From: an uncultured Candidatus Saccharibacteria bacterium
GTDB taxonomy: Bacteria; Patescibacteriota; Saccharimonadia; Saccharimonadales; UBA4665
Direction of reading: 5' to 3'
DNA: 5,584 nucleotides
Assembly: GCA_903836325.1 (NCBI GenBank)
Contig: CAILQE010000069.1
Span: forward strand, 1-5,584
The position numbers and the translations under genes were made by a program. Of the stretch, positions 1 to 4,727 are shown piece after piece. The notes beneath the pieces were generated by a model. It had not been told where the DNA came from. It was given only the letters and a program-made list of their open reading frames with translations, and did not search any database. Each line of letters opens with the position of its first letter. Position 1 is the stretch's first letter.

Positions 1-197
1 AGCCAATCATTTCCTTTACTAATTAAATCTTTCTCTTTAGCTCGGTAAGATGAGCCTACTAAACTAACAAGTATTGCTTCAAGAAGGGAAGTTTTACCGC
101 AAGCATTAGGTCCAACTACAATATTTACTTGTTTATCGAAATCAAATCTTCTATCTTTAAAGATTCTATAGTTTTGAACCCTAATACTTTCAATCAT
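1..197 (-). CDS. recF: RecF, DNA replication and repair ATPase, N-terminal part only
   Basis: RecF is an SMC-like ABC ATPase that loads RecO/RecR and RecA at single-strand gaps. The frame is open from an ATG at 197-195 to the left window edge, giving 65 residues; the remaining roughly 300 residues lie outside. It starts MIESIRVQNYRIFKD, the usual RecF beginning of a short strand plus an N-Y/F-R motif. It carries a Walker A loop GPNACGKTS at about residues 29-37, followed by LLEAI, as in RecF. The fourth and fifth loop residues are Ala-Cys, where many RecF proteins have Gly-Ser or Ala-Ala; the GxxxxGKT pattern is intact. It follows dnaN with only 9 nt between, in the classical dnaA-dnaN-recF order, so it is probably co-transcribed. 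The ribosome-binding site is weak (TAAGATAAG just upstream), which suggests some dependence on translation of dnaN. Family assignment rests on the P-loop, the N-terminus and the context. Confidence 0.93.
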   Translation of the reverse strand, partial: MIESIRVQNYRIFKDRRFDFDKQVNIVVGPNACGKTSLLEAILVSLVGSSYRAKEKDLISKGNDW

Positions 198-206
198 GTA
201 CTTATC

Positions 207-1298
207 TTAAGCTTTTAAAGGCATTATTACATGTATGTAATCTTTATTCTTTGGATCTTTGATTAATACAGGTTCAATTTTTGAATTAAAACTAAATTCT
301 ACATCTTCACCACTCATTGCATTAAGAGCATCTATTAAAAATTTAGAGTTTAGGGTAACACTTCCGCTTCCAGTAACTTTCGCGTCCGCCATAGATGAGT
401 TTTCTCCAAGTTGGCTAGCGAGAGCTCTTATATGAATATTTTTTTGATCTTCATCTACTTCTATAGTTATACTTCCAGCTGTTTCTCTAGCGAACAAGCT
501 TGATACCTTAGTTATGTTAAGTAAATCCGATCTCTTAACTACAGCATTAATAGCTTGTTCTTTAGGAATAATAGCTCTATAGGAAGGGTAGTTAGAATTT
601 ATTAATCTACTAACTAGTTCAGTGTCTCCGACTTTAAACATAGCTTGTTGTTCATCCATAACAACATTGACTATCTCAATGTGTTCATCTAAAACCCTCT
701 GAAGTTCATGCATTGATGTAGCTGGAACTAATAATTTAATTTCTTTCTTAGTGGCACCAATTTCTTTTTCTGCTAATCTAGAACTGTCTGTCGCTACCAT
801 AAATAATCTACCTTCTTCGGTATGAAGATAGACTCCCGTAAGAACTGGTCTACTATCTGATGTAGCTGCTGCAAATACAACTTGAGATAATCCTTTTCGA
901 AGAATTCCAGCATCCATAGTAAAACTTTCACCTTTATCTATAGCTGGCATAACAGGGAAGTCTTCTGCATTAATACCATTAATTGTGGAGTTATATTGAT
1001 CTGTATCAATCTTAAGTTTATTATCTTCTAATTCAAGACTGACTACTGAACTAGGAAGGGAAGAGATGTAGCTAGAAAATAGGTTAGCAGGTATTGTAAT
1101 AACTCCTTCTTTCTCTATCTTAGCTCCGACAAAGTGAGTTATTCCTATTTCTAAATTAGTTGCACTAATACTGAGTCTATTTTTTTCTGCTCTTAATAAA
1201 ACGTTAGCTAAAACAGGAAGGGTAGAGTGAGAATCAGCAACCCTCGCTACTAGATTTAAAGCTTTGTTTAGATTTTCTTGTGTTACTTTGAGTTTCAT
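207..1298 (-). CDS. dnaN: DNA polymerase III beta subunit (sliding clamp)
   Basis: The beta clamp is a dimeric ring that encircles DNA, tethers the replicative polymerase and serves as a docking platform for repair and initiation-control proteins. The product has 363 residues, close to the 366 of E. coli, so it is full length. The three clamp domains can be placed at about 1-120, 125-245 and 247-362. Typical segments are the N-terminal MKLKVTQENLNKAL, the domain 2 start with SDSRPVLTGVYL and DSSRLA, and the C-terminal HVIMPLKA, where the M-P-L near the end is part of the protein-binding pocket (VMPM in E. coli). The ATG at 1298 is supported by an AGGAAGGA ribosome-binding site at 1313-1306, 7 nt away. 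dnaN lies 257 nt downstream of dnaA with its own candidate promoter in the gap, and 9 nt upstream of recF. No disruption is seen. Confidence 0.98.
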   Translation of the reverse strand: MKLKVTQENLNKALNLVARVADSHSTLPVLANVLLRAEKNRLSISATNLEIGITHFVGAKIEKEGVITIPANLFSSYISSLPSSVVSLELEDNKLKIDTDQYNSTINGINAEDFPVMPAIDKGESFTMDAGILRKGLSQVVFAAATSDSRPVLTGVYLHTEEGRLFMVATDSSRLAEKEIGATKKEIKLLVPATSMHELQRVLDEHIEIVNVVMDEQQAMFKVGDTELVSRLINSNYPSYRAIIPKEQAINAVVKRSDLLNITKVSSLFARETAGSITIEVDEDQKNIHIRALASQLGENSSMADAKVTGSGSVTLNSKFLIDALNAMSGEDVEFSFNSKIEPVLIKDPKNKDYIHVIMPLKA

Positions 1299-1335
1299 TT
1301 TTTGTTCCTTCCTAAGTTATTAATAATAAGTATAT

Positions 1336-1563
1336 TTAATTTATTGTTGTTGTTATAGGTATTGTGGATAGTGTGTAAAAAAACGTAAAATTATCTGTTA
1401 AATCGACCTTTTTGACTGTGTTTAATATGTTAACAAGCTTTGTAATAAAATGTGGGTAAGTAACATTATTATCAACATAGCCACTAAAGAATGATTTAGG
1501 TATGGTTATAAACACAGAATTTGTATACATCTTTTGCACAAGTATTGAACAACTTTTACGCAT
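1336..1563 (-). CDS. Possible small protein of unknown function (75 aa) between dnaA and dnaN
   Basis: I do not recognise this frame, and it may not be a gene. For it: the ATG at 1563-1561 overlaps the dnaA stop (ATGCGTAA), an AAGGAG sequence inside the last dnaA codons sits 7 nt upstream, and the frame stays open for 75 codons across nearly the whole gap, where about one codon in 13 would be a stop by chance at this base composition. Against it: the product is odd, with no Glu and no Trp, a Thr/Ile-rich end (TIPITTTIN) and no known motif. Its DNA also contains all five DnaA-like boxes of the gap and the candidate dnaN promoter. It is basic, with no clear membrane segment or signal peptide. 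If real, it would be translationally coupled to dnaA and made together with the initiator. The alternative is that the gap is regulatory and origin DNA with a chance frame. Confidence 0.27.
   Translation of the reverse strand: MRKSCSILVQKMYTNSVFITIPKSFFSGYVDNNVTYPHFITKLVNILNTVKKVDLTDNFTFFYTLSTIPITTTIN
1352..1379 (-). promoter_or_regulatory. Candidate dnaN promoter containing a DnaA box
   Basis: On the minus strand, TTTACA (1379-1374, five of six matches to TTGACA) is followed after 16 nt by TATAAC (1357-1352, five of six matches to TATAAT). The predicted start is near 1345, which gives a 5' leader of about 47 nt that includes the dnaN ribosome-binding site. The spacer contains CTATCCACA (1371-1363), a DnaA box with one mismatch, so DnaA binding would block RNA polymerase. 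A second, weaker -10 (TATACT, 1334-1329) is also present. This is consensus matching only; no transcription data are available. Confidence 0.55.
1363..1540. promoter_or_regulatory. Second DnaA-box cluster, candidate downstream arm of a bipartite oriC
   Basis: Within the dnaA-dnaN gap there are five 9-mers that each differ by one base from TTATNCACA: TGTGGATAG at 1363-1371 and TGTGGGTAA at 1451-1459 (both boxes on the minus strand), then TTATCAACA at 1469-1477, TTATAAACA at 1506-1514 and TTTTGCACA at 1532-1540 (plus strand). An almost purely A/T stretch lies at about 1317-1357 and could unwind. In B. subtilis the dnaA-dnaN gap is one half of the origin and holds the unwinding site; the same role here is inference. 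One-mismatch boxes arise by chance in AT-rich DNA, so the clustering matters more than any single site. The gap also holds the dnaN promoter and a competing small open frame. Confidence 0.5.
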
Positions 1564-2941
1564 ATAATTTCTCCTTAATATCGTTAATAGCCTTCTTGAT
1601 ATCTGGGTTTATTTCAATCTCGTTATGTATTTTATCGACTGAATGTAGAGCAGTAGTATGGTCTTTTCTACCTAATTCTCTAGCAATTTTTGGATAACTT
1701 AATTTGAGCTCTTCTCTTAGTAGGTACATTGCTACTTGTCTTGGAACCACTATGTCTTTATCTCTCTTTGGTCCAATTAAATCATCTAAAGATATCTGAT
1801 AATGTTTAGATACTTTTTCAATAACCATCTTAGAGCTCAAGTGTTTAGGTCTATTTTTGCTTATTCCTATAATACTTTCAGCAACAGATAAGGTGGGTTC
1901 AATTGCCCTCATATCGCAGAAGGCTAGAAGTTGATTTAATAATCCTTCAAGTTCTCTCACATTACTAGTGGTTATATTAGCTATGTATTCAATAACTTCA
2001 GATTTTAGGCTAATGTTTAGTGAATCAGATTTAGATTTAATAATTGCGCATCTAGTTTCATAATCTGGATATTGCATATCTATACTCATTCCCCATTCGA
2101 ACCTACTTTTTAAACGTTCTTCGATAGAAGGAATCTCTTTAGGTGGTTTATCTGAACTTAGGATTATTTGTTTTTCTGCTTGATGAAGAGCGTTAAAGGT
2201 ATGGAAGAACTCTTCCTGTATTTTTTCTTTTCCTGCTATGAATTGAATATCGTCTACTATTAACACGTCAGCTGATCTATAGTAATGAGCAAATTCTTGA
2301 GTCTTCCTTTTTCTAAGTGAATCAACAAATTCCTGAACGAATTGTTCGGTGGATATATAAAGTATGTTGAAGTTAGGATTCTGCTTCTTTAAAGCATTGC
2401 CAACAGCCTGCATTAAATGAGTTTTACCAATTCCAACGCCACCATATAAAAATAGTGGATTATATTTCTTTCCAGGTTTTTGAATGATTGATTGGCAGGC
2501 AGCGAATGCTAGTTCATTCCCGCTTCCAACCACAAAGTTGTCTATCGTATATTTTTCAATTAAGTTTTGTCTGTAAGAATGAGATAGACCGTTAGAGTCA
2601 CTAACATAGTTTAGTGGGGAAGCAGGTGTAGATTCAGAGGCCATCATTCTTTCAGGTAAAACTATGTTTTCTTCATCCTGCTTAGTAGTGGAATTATTGC
2701 CAGCTATTTTGAATATAATGTTTGGCTTATCGATGCCATTTTTTTTGACTATGTCTGTAATTAAATCTAGATACTTACCCTCAAGTTGATATTTCTTGAA
2801 TAGATTGTTAACACTAATCACTAAATCAGATTCTCTAACTTCAACTAGCTCAGTACCCTTAAACCAGGTGTTGAAGTTTCCACTAGAAATAGAGACTTCA
2901 ATTTCCCCCAAGACAGTTTGCCAAAGACTACTGCTATCCAC
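1556..2941 (-). CDS. dnaA: Chromosomal replication initiator protein DnaA
   Basis: DnaA binds 9-bp boxes at oriC, assembles as an ATP-dependent filament, melts the origin and helps load the replicative helicase. The 461-residue product has all four domains. Domain I (about 1-80) includes WQTVLGEIEVSIS and the FNTWF segment; a short linker follows (about 81-125). The AAA+ domain III has Walker A GGVGIGKT (167-174), Walker B VLIVDD (226-231), sensor 1 LSSD (261-264), the arginine-finger box EERLKSRFEWG (275-284) and sensor 2 NVRELEG (327-333). Domain IV (about 365-461) has the PRQ segment with Arg400 and the signature KDHTTALHS (426-434). In most homologues the residue before DHTT is Arg; here it is Lys, preceded by Gly-Arg. 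The start is GTG, chosen because AAGGAG lies 6 nt upstream, an in-frame TAA immediately precedes it, and the protein then begins where the family does. dnaA diverges from rpmH across the origin. Confidence 0.99.
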   Translation of the reverse strand: MDSSSLWQTVLGEIEVSISSGNFNTWFKGTELVEVRESDLVISVNNLFKKYQLEGKYLDLITDIVKKNGIDKPNIIFKIAGNNSTTKQDEENIVLPERMMASESTPASPLNYVSDSNGLSHSYRQNLIEKYTIDNFVVGSGNELAFAACQSIIQKPGKKYNPLFLYGGVGIGKTHLMQAVGNALKKQNPNFNILYISTEQFVQEFVDSLRKRKTQEFAHYYRSADVLIVDDIQFIAGKEKIQEEFFHTFNALHQAEKQIILSSDKPPKEIPSIEERLKSRFEWGMSIDMQYPDYETRCAIIKSKSDSLNISLKSEVIEYIANITTSNVRELEGLLNQLLAFCDMRAIEPTLSVAESIIGISKNRPKHLSSKMVIEKVSKHYQISLDDLIGPKRDKDIVVPRQVAMYLLREELKLSYPKIARELGRKDHTTALHSVDKIHNEIEINPDIKKAINDIKEKLYA

Positions 2942-2947
2942 TTAGTG

Positions 2948-2953
2948 CTCCTT
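2948..2953 (-). promoter_or_regulatory. Shine-Dalgarno site of dnaA
   Basis: AAGGAG on the minus strand, 6 nt before the GTG at 2941. It fixes the non-ATG start of dnaA. The same bases lie inside a six-codon ATG...TAA frame (MKVKEH, 2962-2942) whose stop touches the dnaA GTG; that frame has no ribosome-binding site of its own. Confidence 0.85.
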
Positions 2954-2988
2954 AACTTTCATGTAATAGTAAACTAAAACCTTAATAC

Positions 2989-2997
2989 TTTTCCACA
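2989..2997 (+). promoter_or_regulatory. DnaA box (one mismatch), at the predicted dnaA start of transcription
   Basis: TTTTCCACA differs from TTATCCACA at the third base. It sits just at and after the predicted start site (about 2994) of the candidate dnaA promoter at 3001-3030, a position suited to autorepression of dnaA. Confidence 0.6.
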
Positions 2998-3000
2998 GTA

Positions 3001-3030
3001 TTTTTAGCATCACTTTAAAAATTAGCTCAA
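3001..3030 (-). promoter_or_regulatory. Candidate dnaA promoter
   Basis: On the minus strand, TTGAGC (3030-3025) is followed after 18 nt by TAAAAA (3006-3001), which is preceded by TGC as an extended -10. The start would fall near 2994, giving a leader of about 53 nt with the AAGGAG site. A second candidate -10, a perfect TATAAT at 3056-3051, overlaps the perfect DnaA box at 3052-3060, but no convincing -35 lies the right distance upstream. Either promoter would be under DnaA control. Confidence 0.42.
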
Positions 3031-3051
3031 AATCTATTAACTTCTTAAAAA

Positions 3052-3060
3052 TTATACACA
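3052..3060 (+). promoter_or_regulatory. DnaA box, perfect consensus
   Basis: TTATACACA matches TTATNCACA exactly. On the other strand it overlaps a perfect TATAAT hexamer (3056-3051) reading towards dnaA, so binding here could both build the origin complex and repress a dnaA promoter. Confidence 0.8.
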
Positions 3061-3083
3061 CCCAAAGTGCTTATCTGTTAATG

Positions 3084-3092
3084 TGTGGACAA
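3084..3092 (-). promoter_or_regulatory. DnaA box (TTGTCCACA)
   Basis: On the minus strand this reads TTGTCCACA, one change from the E. coli consensus and identical to the box preferred by actinobacterial DnaA. Its start is 32 bp from the perfect box and 21 bp from the next box, close to whole helical turns. Confidence 0.7.
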
Positions 3093-3104
3093 CCTCTGTT
3101 GATA

Positions 3105-3113
3105 GGTGGATAA
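3105..3113 (-). promoter_or_regulatory. DnaA box (one mismatch)
   Basis: On the minus strand this reads TTATCCACC, differing from the consensus only at the last base. It has the same orientation as the box at 3084-3092, 21 bp away. Between them a weaker two-mismatch copy (CTATCAACA, 3105-3097) shares one base with this box. Confidence 0.6.
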
Positions 3114-3170
3114 ATAACCTTAAAAAGTCCAAATACATTGTTAATTTTACTAAGATAAATCCAGATAAAT
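3109..3170 (+). repeat. GATAAAT repeats in an AT-rich tract, candidate unwinding element
   Basis: GATAAAT occurs at 3109-3115, 3154-3160 and 3164-3170. The last two lie within AGATAAAT copies spaced exactly 10 bp apart, one helical turn, inside a long A/T-rich tract. Short AT-rich repeats beside DnaA boxes are the usual form of a DNA unwinding element. That role is inference; the repeats could also be chance in AT-rich DNA. Confidence 0.4.
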
Positions 3171-3177
3171 TTTGGGC

Positions 3178-3206
3178 TAGAAAAACGTAGTAATTTATGT
3201 TACAGT
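3178..3206 (+). promoter_or_regulatory. Candidate rpmH promoter giving a leaderless mRNA
   Basis: TAGAAA (3178-3183, four of six matches to TTGACA), a 17-nt spacer, then TACAGT (3201-3206, four of six matches to TATAAT) directly preceded by TGT, an extended -10. The predicted start is 3213, one base before the rpmH ATG. An alternative pair, TTGGGC (3172-3177) and TATGTT (3196-3201) with an 18-nt spacer, would start near 3208 and still leave only about 6 nt of leader. No Shine-Dalgarno sequence is present, in agreement with a leaderless message. Confidence 0.45.
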
Positions 3207-3213
3207 ATTTGTT

Positions 3214-3351
3214 ATGCCAAAAAGAACCTATCAACCTAAAAAGCGTCAACATTCCAAGGAGCACGGCTTCATGAAGAGAATGAGGACCAAAGCCGGCCGA
3301 AATATTCTCAACAAGAGACGTAATAAAGGTCGAACAAGATTAAGTGCTTAA
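3214..3351 (+). CDS. rpmH: 50S ribosomal protein L34 (bL34)
   Basis: L34 is a small basic protein of the large ribosomal subunit that binds 23S rRNA. The 45-residue frame runs from ATG to TAA and begins [11 protein letters not shown]. It then has [13 protein letters not shown] and [12 protein letters not shown], matching the family core (KRTFQPS, HGFRARM, TKxGRxVLxxRRxKGRxxL) across its full length. Family members are usually 44-47 residues. It is richer in G+C than its surroundings, as is common for ribosomal genes. There is no ribosome-binding site: the bases before the ATG (TTACAGTATTTGTT) contain no purine-rich SD, so it may be translated from a leaderless transcript. It diverges from dnaA across oriC and ends inside the 5' arm of a hairpin terminator. 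Confidence 0.98.
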   Translation: MPKRTYQPKKRQHSKEHGFMKRMRTKAGRNILNKRRNKGRTRLSA

Positions 3352-3371
3352 ATAAAACTAGGCACTTTTTT
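3342..3371 (+). terminator. Rho-independent terminator after rpmH
   Basis: The 5' arm AAGTGCTTA (3342-3350) pairs with TAGGCACTT (3359-3367) in nine base pairs, including one G-T wobble, around an 8-nt A-rich loop. A run of six T (3366-3371) follows, then ATT. The 5' arm includes the last rpmH codons and most of the stop codon. The stem is only moderately G+C-rich, so termination may be partial. Confidence 0.7.
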
Positions 3372-3387
3372 ATTAGTCACCTATAAT
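3359..3387 (+). promoter_or_regulatory. Candidate rnpA promoter giving a leaderless mRNA
   Basis: TAGGCA (3359-3364, four of six matches to TTGACA) and a perfect TATAAT (3382-3387) are separated by exactly 17 nt. The predicted start is 3394-3396, at the rnpA GTG itself. The -35 hexamer lies within the 3' arm of the rpmH terminator. No Shine-Dalgarno sequence lies before the GTG. This spacing and match are the best of any promoter in the window. Confidence 0.6.
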
Positions 3388-3395
3388 TTTAGCTA

Positions 3396-3752
3396 GTGTT
3401 AAGTACAAAGAATAGATTTCATAGCAGAAAGAGTATTAACTCCGTATATAAATTCGGGGATAACTTTACGTTGAATAACATTAGCTTACGTAGAATCATA
3501 CGAAAAACAGAATATCCTACCAGAGTCGCTGTTGTGGTATCTAAGAAAATAAATAAATCTGCAGTCGTAAGAAATAGAATTAGACGAAGAATTTATGAAA
3601 TAGTTAGACTACTGGATTTAGAACTTAATTCTAGATACGACATAGTAATTAATGTATATAACGAATCTGTTTCAGAAATGAACTTCGAAGATCTTACTCA
3701 AAACATAAAAGAACTATTTATTAAAGCAGGTTGTATAACAGATACAAAATAA
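3396..3752 (+). CDS. rnpA: Ribonuclease P protein component
   Basis: This is the protein subunit of RNase P, which helps the catalytic RNA bind precursor tRNA and remove its 5' leader. The 118 residues match the usual length of 110-130. The N-terminus MLSTKNRFHSRKSINSVYKFG fits the family pattern (ML, K-N-R, R-x-x-x-F/I-x-x-V-Y-x-x-G). The RNA-binding RNR motif is clear at about 51-67, with KINKSAVVRNRIRRR, followed by YDIVINVY and a C-terminal helix. The start is GTG: an in-frame TAG lies two codons upstream, and no other start gives the conserved beginning. A promoter whose predicted start coincides with this GTG, and the lack of an SD, suggest leaderless translation. rpmH and rnpA are usually adjacent, as here, but a terminator and a promoter separate them. 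Confidence 0.97.
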   Translation: MLSTKNRFHSRKSINSVYKFGDNFTLNNISLRRIIRKTEYPTRVAVVVSKKINKSAVVRNRIRRRIYEIVRLLDLELNSRYDIVINVYNESVSEMNFEDLTQNIKELFIKAGCITDTK

Positions 3753-3800
3753 AATAAAACGTGATAAACTAGATTTATAAAGAGAGGATTTTTTAAATAT

Positions 3801-4727
3801 ATGTTTACCGCTTTAATAGTTAAACCACTTTTCAACCTACTAGTTTTAGTATTAGCAATAATTCCTGGACATAACTTCGGACTGGCTCTAATAGTATTCA
3901 CAATACTATTCAGGTTAGCTTTATGGCCACTAGTTAAGAAGCAGCTTCATCAGGCTAAGAAAATGCGAAAGCTTCAACCTGAACTTAAAAAAATAAAGAA
4001 ACTAGCTAACGGTAATAGACAAAAAGAATCACAGCTCACAATGGAGCTATATAAAGAAAAAGGAATAAATCCCCTTGGAACTCTTCCGATTCTAATTTTT
4101 CAATTATTCATCCTAATCGGACTAAATAGTGGAATAGCTCGAATCATCAAAGATCCTAAAAACATCGTAGATTTTGCTTACACACCACTTCAACACTTAG
4201 GATTTATGCATCATTTAGCTACCAATATAAATTCATTCGACAATACTCTTTTTGGGGTAGTTAATCTAGGTAAAAGCGCACTATCCCACGGTGTAATTTA
4301 CTGGCCTTCACTAATAATCGTAATACTAAGTGCAGCTGCTCAATATTTCCAAGGAAAACAATTACTACCTAATTCTAAGGATCAGAAATCACTAAGAGAG
4401 ATAATGAAGTCAGCTAGTAAGGGTGATTCTGCGGATCAATCAGAGATCAATAATGCGGTAGGACGAAGCACGCAATATTTACTACCAGTGATGATTTTAT
4501 TGTTCACAATAAGCCTTCCTTCTGCGCTAAGCCTTTATTGGTTAACAAGCGGAATAGTAGCCTACATGCAGCAAGCCTCAGTTCTTAAAGAAGATGAAGA
4601 AGAGTTAGAAGAATTAGCCGATGAAAAGAAAAACACAAAAGAAATACCCGAAGCAGAGATTGTTGTAAAGAAAAGTAATTCTAAAAAAACCTCTAATAAA
4701 AAGTCTAATAAGGGGAGGAAGAAATGA
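3801..4727 (+). CDS. yidC: Membrane protein insertase YidC (Oxa1/Alb3 family)
   Basis: YidC inserts and folds proteins in the cytoplasmic membrane, alone or with SecYEG. The 308 residues form the five-helix bacterial type without the large periplasmic domain of Gram-negative YidC. Membrane segments lie at about 8-22, 27-45, 93-113, 165-183 and 226-256. The groove arginine is Arg38 in the segment FTILFRLALWPL. A charged cytoplasmic hairpin (45-88, rich in K and E) follows, then GINPLGTLPILIFQLFILIGL, and the last helix holds LPSALSLYW. There is no lipoprotein cysteine. The tail is split: an acidic stretch at 263-276 and a Lys/Arg-rich end at 290-308, of the kind that contacts ribosomes in other basic-tailed YidC proteins. 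The ATG is the only Met before residue 55; its nearest SD (AGAGAGG, 3781-3787) is a long 13 nt away. The stop overlaps the jag start (ATGA), so the two are translationally coupled. Confidence 0.97.
   Translation: MFTALIVKPLFNLLVLVLAIIPGHNFGLALIVFTILFRLALWPLVKKQLHQAKKMRKLQPELKKIKKLANGNRQKESQLTMELYKEKGINPLGTLPILIFQLFILIGLNSGIARIIKDPKNIVDFAYTPLQHLGFMHHLATNINSFDNTLFGVVNLGKSALSHGVIYWPSLIIVILSAAAQYFQGKQLLPNSKDQKSLREIMKSASKGDSADQSEINNAVGRSTQYLLPVMILLFTISLPSALSLYWLTSGIVAYMQQASVLKEDEEELEELADEKKNTKEIPEAEIVVKKSNSKKTSNKKSNKGRKK

Larger units (their letters stand above)
2942..3213. other. Origin of replication region (oriC, dnaA-rpmH gap)
   Basis: This 272-nt non-coding gap separates the divergent dnaA and rpmH genes. 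It contains one perfect DnaA box, three one-mismatch boxes, three GATAAAT repeats and AT-rich flanks, plus promoters for both neighbours. The dnaA-rpmH gap next to dnaN and recF is a classical oriC position in many bacteria, including Bacillus and actinobacteria. Gene direction switches here from minus to plus, as expected where two forks depart. The exact melting site is not resolved from sequence alone: candidates are the A/T tract at 3111-3175 and the one in the dnaA-dnaN gap. Confidence 0.85.

Noticed and set aside
3097..3105. Extra DnaA box CTATCAACA (minus strand)
   Set aside because: It has two mismatches to the consensus and shares a base with a better box; not listed as a site.
3061..3175. 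DnaA-trio motif beside the boxes
   Set aside because: Reading both strands outwards from each box, I found no run of at least three triplets fitting the 3'-[G/A]A[T/A]-5' pattern.
3052..3264. 70-codon frame on the minus strand
   Set aside because: It runs antisense to the start of rpmH and through the DnaA boxes, has no recognisable family and is a chance frame in AT-rich DNA.
3753..3800. Separate promoter for yidC
   Set aside because: TTGTAT (3731) and TAAAAC (3755) are too weak a pair to call; yidC may be transcribed from the rnpA promoter.
3698..3901. 67-codon frame on the minus strand
   Set aside because: It is antisense to the ends of rnpA and yidC, two certain genes, and its sequence mirrors them.
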